Assembly (NCBI GenBank): GCA_030248225.1
Contig: JASANE010021072.1
Coordinates: 28,699-92,698, forward strand
Source of the DNA: Trileptium ribeirensis
Lineage: Eukaryota > Nematoda > Enoplea > Enoplida > Thoracostomopsidae
Direction of reading: 5' to 3'
Length of the DNA stretch: 64,000 bases
Position 1 is the first letter of the stretch. Each line of letters begins with the position of its first letter. Under the pieces are notes generated by a model. The model was not told the origin of the DNA and did not search any database. It saw nothing but the letters and a program-made list of their open reading frames with translations. A program made the position numbers and the translations under genes. This document shows positions 42,201 to 47,004 of this stretch, one piece after another.

Positions 42201-45200
42201 AGTGGCATATAATAGTACTTAGGCTGATTAAAAGGTGTTCAGACAACCACCCTAGTGCGAAAATTAATTTCTTATATTCACTGAAGGAGATATACAGCAT
42301 ATCGAGGTGCTGAGTCAGATACATTGGATTTTTAAGCAATTTTGAGTCCGCAAAAGAGAGTTTAACCCAATTTTACGGACACCGAATAGTATCTGGGCTA
42401 CTCAAATGGTGTTAAGACAGTCACCGTAGTGCCGAAATTAACTTCTTCTATTCACTGAAGAGGTATATAGCATGTTGGGTGTGCTAGTTACAAAATATTG
42501 GATCTTTAAACATTCTTGAGCCCCTTCAATAGTATTTAGCTCAATTTATTAGCTAGTTAGCTTTTTGTATGGTGCATTTGATATCAACTGTCTAAAGCGT
42601 GATTTGAAATACATTGTATATATAAGCTATAAAATATGGTGTCTGTTGCTCCACTCTCCTTTTGTAATTTATTACGTTTACTAATAGTATACACTTCTAA
42701 AGAGATCCTTTATTATATTCGTATATGAAGCATCTATTTCGTTAATTAACTCAAGCACCGCGCGGTGCTGTACCCTGTTGTAGAGTAAGCGCATGTTTGC
42801 AGCCATTAATATTACAATGCGGGATACCATAATAGGAGCATGTGGTAAAGGGCGATCCGTGTTGCAGGCTTCACCTGAACACACGACCCTTGCATTGATC
42901 AAACTCCGACCCCAATATTTCTTGCACTCAAATTCTTGATCGCTGTTTGTATGACCAACGGTATCCCAGATATTATGTATCTCCATGATCGCCAGCCCAA
43001 TGTCAAGCGTCCTCAGGGGCGTTAACACCGGGGCTGGGGATCAGGGTGTCTAGACCCCCGCCCCTTTTTAGCCTGCAATAGTTCACCTAAATGTTTGAAC
43101 ACCGTTTTGTCAATCAGATATCACGTGTATGTTGCACATTTATGCTATGCCTTAATCCCACCTGGCACTCATTGCTCAGCCAGTGGGTTGCCAATTGATA
43201 GTTTTGCTCGCACTACCTTAGCTCGTGATCACGCACCTGCTTCATGCCAGGAGACCAACTCGAGTAGCCAGAATTCAATGGTTAATTTCCATATCTCGAA
43301 CAACACACTCACCTTTAACAAGGTTAACTTCAAACTTGTCCATTTTCTCAACGCGCCGTTCCAGTTCATACTCGGCGGACGCGGCTACAGGATCTACTTC
43401 ATCGTTGCGACGATCGTATTCGAGTACTGAATGTGTACTATAGACCTGAAAAGCGTTAACACCGAAATTGATTAAACAACCACTGAACACACTTTAAATA
43501 AATTAGAAAAAGTTGACTTAATTCTGTTAATTTCCATCTCACCGTGACACCTATGGCACCAAAACGAAATAGCATGCAATTGTAATAAATGTTTCTATAT
43601 TACAATTGCATCATACCATTTTCACCAAATTTCCGCAGTACCATGCACATAAGATAACGCCTGCAATATTGCTTAATAATATATTACACAACGGTTTATG
43701 CACAGATCACACAAACGCACTACATGTAATGTTCAAAAATAATAACAATTATTGTCAAACGCATGTTGTTTAGCGTTGCTAATCTCTATGAGAGGTACCT
43801 CAAGCATTAGTACGACTCATTTACTTACTGCTTTCGTGCCATAGAAACAGTGCTTACATCATTTTCGGAACTATTAAGGTCTAGATTTAGTGTTACAACC
43901 GCTAGTCTATTGTCAGCATATAACACTTACCCGTATAGGCTTATCTGAGAACTTGACTTTTACCATTCTGGTTCCACCCACACTCATTCTAGTGTCATCG
44001 CTACGACCATCCATTTCGCCGCCAGAACTTTCCTCAGCGTCTAAGCCAACAATTTCAACAAAGAAATTGCCATCGTCATCAAGCCAGTTTACTTTTGAGC
44101 TGGTGGCACGGGTAACGATTTCCGGGCCCAAGCCCAGATGAGCCACAGTTACCACAGCACTACCTTCTCCATCTCTGTTGATGTCAAATGTTCGATTTGC
44201 ACTGCTCTGAAACGATAAACAGAACTATGCAATCGCATGTACGAAATAACAAAACAATTTGTTAGCGGCAAAGATGGTAATAATTTCTTTTTCTGTCCGT
44301 AATTATAGGTTAATTAACAAGTTAACAAATTGGTTTCGTTGTTTTAGCACTATATTAGCTTTTGTATTAGTACTGCGGGATGGTGCCGGAGCAAAATTTT
44401 TTCAATTTTGGCACCGAAAATAGTTAAATTAAGCTATTTTTACAATACAGATATATATATAGGTTAATCAAACATGTTTATAGGTTTTCGGAGATGCTAA
44501 ATACGATAAAATCAAGTGTAAATGCGTCGTATGCATCAAATAAGGCAAGTCTTAGGCCCTACTACGTAAAAATGACTCTTCAAAATATAATTTCCTTAAG
44601 ATTTGTGATTTATAAATTTCAAAACTTTTTGTCTTTTTGGTCACTGGAAAAGGAAATAGAGGTCTTCGGTTGTTATACATGACTAAAACAACCATAGCGT
44701 TGTCATTAAACTATTTCCGATGTATAATCGCAATCATGGACTTTAGCCGGACCTAGGGACCTGAAGTTGGGACGGCAAAATGGTCAATAAGCGCACAGTA
44801 GCCACACAGGTTCTGTTTCCTTTCGCTTTGCGAGTAGCCAATATAATGGAAAATTATAAACAAGGTTTACAACTTAAATAACAATAAGTTTACTTTTCAG
44901 TCATTGAAAGAGACCGAGAAGTATGTTACGACCTTATAAAAGTGTATGAGGTATGGCGAGTTGCAACAAATCATATTCCAGTACATCTGAGCTATTTATA
45001 TAGAAATAAAAATCAAAGCTACAACTAAAGTACTCCCGGTTTAAAATCCTGAGTCTCACCATGTAGTTTTATAACAACCTGATTTCCTGCGAAATATCAC
45101 TGATCTAATGCACCTACCTCCTTGCCTTCCCCATTTTCTTCCGCTTCAATGCTATACGTCCGGTCAGCAATTCCGTTGCCAGTTACTCCACTGCTATTCA

Positions 45201-47004
45201 ATTGTCTCTCGGCGGCAGAGTCAATTGAACACACACTCAATCGCTTTGTATCCCCATCAACAGAAACCGATGGATAGTGAGTTTTCCGGAGTACCAGCAG
45301 ATCAGCTGTAGCATCGCTCACAGTTCCGCTACTTTGTCCGGCCGCTAGTTCAGCTTCATGGCCCTGCGACGGTGTTACAGTTCCCGCTGATGTGGAAGAG
45401 GCAACGGAGTAGCCTGAGCTTGTCATGCTGTTGCTGTTTGCACTGCAAGTCAAAGCTGCCGCTGTACTTTCGAGCATTTCACGTCGAGTCCTAAGATGAT
45501 GTAACAACAAAGACTTGCGTCTTCTCATACTTACTGCAAATTTTGTGACCAAGAGTTCTTACAAAGACAATTAAAAACTGAAAATGTTTTTAAACATCGG
45601 CCTAGTCACCAGCCTACAAGCGAAATAGGAACCCGTCCTTACACTTACTTCATGTTTTCGTATGCTTTCCGTTGGCCCTAGTGCAAAACACTTCAGGTTA
45701 CGCTTACACTAAATACTGCTTATAAGTTGCTCAGCGATGAAAGCAGTTTTACAGTCATTGCATTATATCACTTTATGGCTCTCTCATTATTTTGGTAACC
45801 CATTGCGGAAAATAGGACCTATTATTTTTGCATTTCATCGCTATCCCACCAGTACGGATACAGCTACATGCAGCTGGCTACCACGGATAGCACACATTAT
45901 ACTTTAAACGCTTTACCCACGGTAATATGGCATTGCTCACATAGCTGAGATGATTTCCTATTTTTTGACGAAATATTGAACTCTGGAATAAAAATAGCAC
46001 TGGATATTTTCGACACTCTGCACACAACTGGCTCAATAACATTCTCACATGTTATGAGAATAAATTCAGACAATTTTGGGGTTGCTCCACGCAAACTGTG
46101 CCTTAATAAATTAAAATAACAGAACATACCAAAGCAAAAACCCACTATATCCTGGAGTATTATAATATTTCAGCGCGTTTTTCTATTGGATCACTTCGCA
46201 CCCAAAGCCATGAGATTGCGCGAGCACAGTAATTTATATTTCCAACGAGAAATTTTAACATTAAAACATTAATATTTATGATAACGCCACGGGGAAAACC
46301 GTGAAAACACCCAGCTCCTGACTTGGTATCAAACTAAAGATTTCAGGCGTTATCACAACCAGCCAAAATATTTTAGGTCAATGATTTAAATAGAAGTGGA
46401 TTATTATCGATTATCAGTATTATAGTCACTCAAAGTGCAGTACGGTTCATTTTATAATATATATATAATTTATCTTACGTCGGACTCAACAATTTCATCG
46501 CTTCCTCCCGTGTCATCATTTCCACTGAACCAATCTGATCATCATTATAGCTCCGGTCATGTGCTGCTCCATTTACATGATATACACCGCTTCTTGACGT
46601 AGTCATCGTCCCCGGTGCGCCATCTTTCTCTACCCTGTCATGTACACTCCCTCCAGAACCATCGCTAACAAAAACACGACTAACGCAGCTCGAAGATGAA
46701 ATGTCTGCGACAGATGGCTTACTGGAAGAATTATTACTTTGTTCTTTGCAATCGCCTACAGTATATGTTGTGTCCACGCCATCAGCATGTTTTAATGAAG
46801 AAACATGAGATTCCACGGCGTCACCTGCTTGACAGATAAGAGGTACATTTTTCTCCACTTCGCCATAATTACGATTCACGGCATTATTTCCAGGTTTCGG
46901 CGGACTTCTAAACGAACCAGCCACACCAGTGTCATCAAACAATGTGGAATCACCGCGTGCAGTTCCTCTGTCGCGGGCCGCAATAGTCGTGTTATGCTGT
47001 TTAT
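9420..47004 (-). CDS. Spn (PPP1R9A/B orthologue): Neurabin/spinophilin-like PP1- and actin-binding scaffold, 12 exons, partial at both ends
   Basis: Whole-gene entry; each exon is listed separately. The family recruits protein phosphatase 1 and F-actin to synapses and cell junctions. Three family signatures appear in the right order: an RVxF-type PP1 motif (KVKF, 43949-43960), the PP1-clamping block beginning [20 protein letters not shown], and a PDZ domain with [21 protein letters not shown] coiled coil follows. The resolved exons total 4067 coding bases, about 1355 residues. Phases match at all 11 junctions. Introns run from 485 bp to 7.7 kb and hold most of the transposons in the window. 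Not found: start codon and 5' UTR, the first coiled-coil segment (vertebrate KELQIKH region), and everything after the 9420 donor. The family identity is certain; the 5' start and the exact end of exon 10 are less so. Confidence 0.95.
10213..10812. mobile_element. Foldback element, about 600 bp, ends GGTTCTTTTCCATTATCC
   Basis: Nearly the whole unit is one imperfect inverted repeat centred near 10513. The outer 18 bp are perfect inverted copies, and the match continues inward through GTATCTTTGTGATCCTCGAG and its complement to GGTAACCAGA and TCTGGTTACC near the centre. It carries no gene. Flanks show no clear target duplication. The family has a second member at 56221. Confidence 0.85.
10813..12359. 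other. Intron K-L, right part: G/C-run repeat ends, no gene
   Basis: It contains C and G homopolymer stretches (about 10855-10870, 11430-11450, 11845-11855, 12290-12310) typical of transposon ends in this window, in otherwise AT-rich sequence. The short open frames cross these runs and are not supported. Confidence 0.5.
12360..12517 (-). CDS. Spn (PPP1R9A/B orthologue): Neurabin-like exon K, coiled coil
   Basis: Acceptor GTATGCAG, donor GTGAGC, phase 0 in and phase 2 out. It encodes a continuous heptad-like helix: [18 protein letters not shown], then [20 protein letters not shown]. This matches the family coiled coil around KLESYWIEAQ and LEKKYNKAKKLIKDF in vertebrate neurabin. The coiled coil mediates homo- and hetero-dimerisation in the family. 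It is a clear exon in spite of the repeat-rich surroundings. Confidence 0.93.
13180..13520. repeat. Interspersed repeat pair, member 1
   Basis: Shares GTTTATAGGTTTTCGG-like and GATAAAATCAAGTG/ATGAGTG landmarks, ATGCATCA and a TTTTTGGT end with 44270-44700. Related sequence (ATCCCCCAAAAGT, TTTTAGGTTATGACC) also occurs at about 12910-13160 and 17310-17480. Confidence 0.5.
13747..13825 (-). repeat. tRNA-like sequence, possibly a tRNA-derived SINE head
   Basis: The minus strand has a good B-box match (GAGTTCGATACC, plus coordinates 13760-13771). An A-box-like ATTGGCTAGTATAC (13794-13807) lies about 22 bp before it. The cloverleaf is not convincing, so this is more likely a SINE or tRNA pseudogene than a working tRNA. 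Confidence 0.35.
14378..14734 (-). CDS. Spn (PPP1R9A/B orthologue): Neurabin-like exon J, Ser/Pro/Gln-rich linker before the coiled coil
   Basis: Acceptor ATACTTTAG, phase 0. It encodes [17 protein letters not shown] at the start, a Pro/Thr/Gln-rich middle, and [19 protein letters not shown] at the end. I placed the donor at GTTGGT after GAG because it gives phase 0, which the next exon needs. That donor is weak, and another phase-0 choice (GTTCAT, five codons later) is possible. The RLSLDSS site resembles a basophilic kinase target. An unseen exon may lie between this one and the next, since the first part of the family coiled coil is missing. Confidence 0.78.
15530..16579. repeat. Interspersed element pair, member 1 (about 1.05 kb, CCGG-rich right end)
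   Basis: Diverged relative of the segment at 57960-59000. Shared landmarks are GATTTATAAATTTC, CCACTAATATG, TAAACTGTTTA and a right end with CCGGAA blocks followed by ACTCCCTGA. The right end resembles that of hAT-A, but the interior differs, so it looks like a sister family. Confidence 0.6.
16580..17599. other. Intron I-J segment, no gene
   Basis: AT-rich. About 17310-17480 resembles part of 12910-13160 (ATCCCCCCCAAAAGTGAATT and TTTTAGGTTATAACC lines). Nothing else was recognised. Confidence 0.5.
17600..19700. repeat. Minisatellite of about 38-bp monomers in a higher-order unit of about 190 bp
   Basis: Monomers share a CTGCACCGAGCTAGTAACAG core followed by AATGTTTTAGTA. From about 17990 to 19097 five monomer types recur in fixed order. 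The marker AAGATAG falls at 18084, 18272, 18464, 18662, 18850 and 19049, spacings of 188 to 199 bp. The flanks (17600-17990, 19537-19700) are irregular. A MITE at 19098-19528 interrupts the array. It lies in the I-J intron of the neurabin-like gene. Confidence 0.93.
19098..19528 (+). mobile_element. CAGGGTTTTT-family MITE inserted in the minisatellite
   Basis: 431 bp, from CAGGGTTTTTTTTCAAAAA to AAAAAACCCTG. The flanks AGTAACAC and AGTATATC agree at five of eight positions, as expected for an old 8-bp duplication. The repeat array continues in register on the far side (AGTATATCTTTTAATAAC matches the array's AGTAACAGTCCATCTTTT), which confirms an insertion. Confidence 0.8.
19701..22417. other. 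Intron I-J segment, no gene; one small internal repeat
   Basis: AT-rich. The line TCGGGTTGATATT and its surroundings occur twice (about 20210-20260 and 20430-20475). A C/G-run end lies near 21600-21660. No exon with coiled-coil character was found on the minus strand. Confidence 0.5.
22418..23404 (-). CDS. Spn (PPP1R9A/B orthologue): Neurabin-like exon I, very long acidic linker
   Basis: Open for 329 codons, phase 0 at both ends. Acceptor GATTTTCAG above 23404; donor GTAAGA after QHVM. The first part is Gly/Ser/Asp-rich ([17 protein letters not shown]). The middle has a conserved-looking block, [15 protein letters not shown], then a charged Gln-rich stretch ([21 protein letters not shown]). 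After that come acidic and Ser-rich segments ([15 protein letters not shown]). Much of it is probably disordered, and nothing in it matches a domain I know. It sits between a 6.4-kb and a 7.7-kb intron, both full of repeats. Confidence 0.88.
23561..24323 (+). mobile_element. hAT-like element with CGAATA-rich ends, exact 8-bp target duplication
   Basis: 763 bp. The left end TAGGGAACGACCGAATA is repeated inverted at the right end. Several subterminal CGAATA/TATTCGG motifs follow at both ends, probably transposase binding sites. The flanks are ATGTCTAG on both sides (23553-23560, 24324-24331). No coding capacity was seen. No second copy occurs in the window. Confidence 0.9.
24332..25106 (+). mobile_element. 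Old, diverged hAT-A copy, target duplication ATGTCTAG/ATGTCCAG
   Basis: Starts CAGCGAGTAACCGGAATTCC and ends near TGTTCCCTG, with a much mutated and shortened interior of the hAT-A type. The left flank is ATGTCTAG (24324-24331) and the right flank ATGTCCAG (25107-25114), one mismatch. The left flank is at the same time the right target copy of the next element. Confidence 0.85.
25139..26540. repeat. Modular interspersed repeat, copy 1 (1.4 kb)
   Basis: Starts near AGTAACTCTATCGAG and ends ACGGTCTGATA. The ends are loosely inverted (CTATCGAG...CAGAACGTAGTGAA against TTCACTACGGTCTGATAG). Inside are modules of about 350 bp. Each has the line CAGCCGCCCAGGATGTCAG, a CGGAGCCTTAATCGAAAAAC-like line and an ACCCTCATTTTGACC line. 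The element class is not identified. Confidence 0.8.
27190..27318 (+). mobile_element. hAT-A left-end fragment
   Basis: About 125 bp matching the left end of hAT-A: the CCGGAATTCCGG block, GTTCCGGTTGCGGTTCC and the ATTTTGTTTGAAATTTTCC stretch. It stops abruptly before the interior. The first base of the inverted repeat is changed and no right end was found nearby. Confidence 0.8.
27934..28388 (-). mobile_element. Remnant of a hAT-like element with G-run ends and a broken coding start
   Basis: The left end CAATGGGCGGTACGGGGGG and the right end (GGGGG...CCTGGAGCCGGCAATG) resemble the CAGTGGCGTA-GGGGG type termini of some hAT elements. In between, the minus strand has a frame interrupted by one TGA, reading [14 protein letters not shown] then [18 protein letters not shown], like the low-complexity front of such transposases. 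No target duplication was found. Identification is by resemblance only. Confidence 0.4.
28816..28941 (-). pseudogene. Coding-like fragment with coiled-coil character, bounded by stop codons
   Basis: Between an in-frame TGA (28942-28944) and TAG (28816-28818) the minus strand reads [15 protein letters not shown], then [19 protein letters not shown]. This looks like an amphipathic helix and is much more protein-like than the other frames. FDELQ followed by ISDARLAL loosely resembles FKELQ..AVTEAEI at the start of the neurabin coiled coil, the part missing from the exons listed here. However, no GT donor lies between the helix and the stop, and the phase does not fit exons H and I. It may be a decayed exon, another pseudogene, or coincidence. 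Confidence 0.3.
29853..30596 (-). CDS. Spn (PPP1R9A/B orthologue): Neurabin-like exon H, long Ser/Thr/Pro-rich linker
   Basis: Exactly 248 codons, phase 0 at both ends; acceptor TTCTTTCAG, donor GTAAGT within a GTAAGTAAGTAAAG run. The product starts [16 protein letters not shown] and is dominated by Ser, Thr, Pro and Ala, with a proline run (DELPPPPTS) and an acidic patch. It ends [14 protein letters not shown], possibly equivalent to the SPSELD segment that precedes the coiled coil in vertebrate neurabin (weak, short alignment). The exon is clearly richer in G and C than its introns, as expected of coding sequence. No catalytic domain. Confidence 0.9.
31534..32681. repeat. Modular interspersed repeat, copy 2
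   Basis: Same start (AGTAACTCTATCGATG) and same end (CACTACGTTCTAA) as the repeat at 25139, with two module lines 346 bp apart (CAGCCGCCCA at 31883 and 32229). Its left flank, about 45 bp from GCGAAAATATTACAAGC, is shared with copy 3, so the true border may lie further left. Confidence 0.8.
32739..32850 (-). CDS. Spn (PPP1R9A/B orthologue): Neurabin-like exon G, end of the PDZ domain and start of linker
   Basis: Acceptor ATAATTTAG; one base completes Lys, then [18 protein letters not shown], the last PDZ strand and the conserved segment after it. A charged helix follows ([16 protein letters not shown]). Donor GTAACT, phase 0. In vertebrate proteins this position also carries a Glu/Arg/Gln-rich helix, so the domain border is well placed. 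Confidence 0.95.
33534..34381 (+). mobile_element. hAT-A element copy 2, internally deleted, exact 8-bp target duplication
   Basis: Same ends and orientation as copy 1 but 848 bp long. The middle part, between the equivalents of about 935 and 1270 of copy 1, is missing. The flanks are AAGCATAT on both sides (33526-33533, 34382-34389). The internal deletion shows the family includes shorter movable versions, or that a deletion followed insertion. Confidence 0.93.
34801..34905 (-). CDS. Spn (PPP1R9A/B orthologue): Neurabin-like exon F, central part of the PDZ domain
   Basis: Acceptor GTTTGTAG; one base G completes Arg from the previous exon, then [34 protein letters not shown] and two bases of Lys. 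The donor is GTAAGA, preferred over a nearby GTGAAG because only GTAAGA gives the correct frame into the next exon. The sequence matches the beta-strand and the long helix (VTQ.FAA.VLR) of the family PDZ. The usual Val-Asn in IQVNDQI is Ile-Cys here, a small local divergence. Confidence 0.96.
35024..36165. repeat. Direct repeat of about 425 bp, starting ACTAGTCGGTAGTGG
   Basis: The start motif occurs at 35024, 35302 and 35727. The last two head full units of about 425 bp that are nearly identical, including TGTGGCATTACGAATGTA and GAGATCCGTCGGAACGAACG. The last unit runs into CGCTTCGCTTCGCTCCGCTC and then a TA microsatellite. The pattern suggests a 3' tail of an unidentified element duplicated in tandem. 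Confidence 0.85.
36194..36266. repeat. TA microsatellite, target of hAT-A copy 3
   Basis: An uninterrupted TA run of about 73 bp ending at the first base of hAT-A copy 3. A remnant of the run continues after the element (37426-37436). Confidence 0.97.
36267..37425 (-). mobile_element. hAT-A element copy 3, inverted, inside a TA microsatellite
   Basis: The same element in reverse orientation: it starts CAGGGAATAACCGG on the plus strand and ends CCGGTTACTCCCTG. It lies inside a TA run that begins at 36194 and resumes at 37426, so the 8-bp target was ATATATAT. Length 1159 bp, close to copy 1. Confidence 0.92.
37437..38973. other. Intron E-F segment with an unassigned 123-codon plus-strand frame
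   Basis: The frame at 38180-38551 (for example [20 protein letters not shown]) and a minus frame over part of it ([18 protein letters not shown]) are both open. Neither matches a family I know. The rest is AT-rich and featureless. Confidence 0.3.
38974..39094 (-). CDS. Spn (PPP1R9A/B orthologue): Neurabin-like exon E, first part of the PDZ domain
   Basis: Acceptor TTCTTGTAG, donor GTATGT; phase 1 in, phase 2 out. It encodes GDE followed by [20 protein letters not shown], then [22 protein letters not shown] is the carboxylate-binding loop of the PDZ fold, and the [18 protein letters not shown] stretch is diagnostic of neurabin/spinophilin among PDZ proteins. The domain binds C-terminal peptides of receptors and partners at the membrane. 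It is separated from the preceding exon by a 4.2-kb intron filled with repeats. Confidence 0.97.
39279..40340. repeat. Modular interspersed repeat, copy 3
   Basis: Starts AGTAATTCTATCGAGAGTG and ends near TACACTAAGCTCTGA, with the same internal lines as the copies at 25139 and 31534. The more decayed modules suggest independent ageing. It lies in the D-E intron. Confidence 0.78.
41243..41530. repeat. Tandem repeat, about 160 bp units
   Basis: The line TGGTCTTATTCTGTAGAGCA recurs at about 41243, 41403 and 41511, with CATTATTTTGCTGC between. The last unit is shortened. Confidence 0.75.
41930..42560. repeat. Tandem repeat of 162-174 bp, about 3.7 units
   Basis: The line TATTCACTGAAGG or close variants recurs at 41952, 42114, 42277 and 42451. 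Each is followed by ATATAGCATA, TTGGATTTTTAA, GTTTAGCTCAATTTTA and CCGAAATTAACTTCTT. The units are diverged, so the array is old. It lies in the D-E intron. Confidence 0.88.
42681..43028 (-). CDS. Unassigned open reading frame, 115 codons, inside the exon D-E intron
   Basis: The frame has a mixed, protein-like composition and more G and C than its surroundings. It includes [17 protein letters not shown], four Cys, and a hydrophobic then charged run ([17 protein letters not shown], then [11 protein letters not shown]). I do not recognise the family. The hydrophobic-then-charged pattern loosely recalls a membrane receptor segment, but that is not evidence of function. It could be an embedded gene fragment, a transposase remnant or chance. 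No splice context or start signal supports it. Confidence 0.25.
   Translation of the reverse strand: MLTPLRTLDIGLAIMEIHNIWDTVGHTNSDQEFECKKYWGRSLINARVVCSGEACNTDRPLPHAPIMVSRIVILMAANMRLLYNRVQHRAVLELINEIDASYTNIIKDLFRSVYY
43313..43445 (-). CDS. Spn (PPP1R9A/B orthologue): Neurabin-like exon D, PP1-binding domain C-terminal to RVxF
   Basis: Acceptor CTTTTCAG, donor GTGAGT, phase 0 in and phase 1 out. It starts VYSTHSVLE and runs into [20 protein letters not shown], nearly identical to vertebrate and insect neurabin/spinophilin. In known PP1-spinophilin complexes this segment folds on binding and wraps around the phosphatase, restricting substrate choice. It ends with a basic/acidic helix ([15 protein letters not shown]) that leads into the PDZ domain. 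The very strong conservation argues for purifying selection and a live gene. Confidence 0.97.
43931..44206 (-). CDS. Spn (PPP1R9A/B orthologue): Neurabin-like exon C, carrying the PP1-docking KVKF motif
   Basis: Ninety-two codons, phase 0 at both ends; acceptor CGTTTCAG, donor GTAAGT. The last dozen residues read [16 protein letters not shown] (43949-43960) occupies the place of the RVxF-type motif that docks neurabin and spinophilin on the PP1 catalytic subunit (KIKF or KIHF in vertebrates). The preceding part has an acidic, Gly/Ser-rich stretch ([10 protein letters not shown]). The GTG at 44153-44155 is an internal Val codon, not a start. The motif and its junction with the next exon make this one of the surest exons. 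Confidence 0.95.
44270..44700. repeat. Interspersed repeat pair, member 2
   Basis: Counterpart of 13180-13520 in the B-C intron. It has the same order of landmarks (TTTATAGGTTTTCGG, GATAAAATCAAGTG, CGTATGCATCAAATAAGGC) and the shared GATTTATAAATTTC line of the CCGG-ended families. Confidence 0.5.
45118..45490 (-). CDS. Spn (PPP1R9A/B orthologue): Neurabin-like exon B, Ser/Thr/Ala-rich region
   Basis: The acceptor CATCATCTTAG leaves one base, G, which completes the Thr codon begun in the previous exon (AC+G). The reading then continues [13 protein letters not shown]. The exon ends in phase 0 at donor GTAGGT after a Glu codon (EENGEGKE). It encodes 124 full codons of mostly disordered sequence, with many Ser, Thr and Ala and an acidic end. 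Several basic-Ser sites (for example RLSVCS) resemble kinase targets, and vertebrate family members are phosphorylated in this region; that is inference only. No domain is recognised. Confidence 0.8.
45491..46478. other. Intron A-B, no feature recognised
   Basis: AT-rich intron of 988 bp with no repeat shared with the rest of the window that I could see. Confidence 0.6.
46479..47004 (-). CDS. Spn (PPP1R9A/B orthologue): Neurabin-like exon A (first exon resolved), disordered N-terminal region
   Basis: About 175 residues rich in Ser, Gly, Asp and Asn, without a recognisable fold, ending in EEAMKLLSP. The donor is GTAAGA (read on the minus strand), leaving two bases (AC) of a Thr codon. The proposed acceptor is TTTGTTCTAG just above 47004, which would require an upstream exon ending in phase 1. 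The frame also stays open upstream to an ATG at 47056, so this could instead be the first coding exon. Vertebrate family members carry an actin-binding region in their N-terminus; I could not align this exon to it. Its assignment rests on the perfect phase join to the next exon, on strand and on spacing. Confidence 0.75.
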
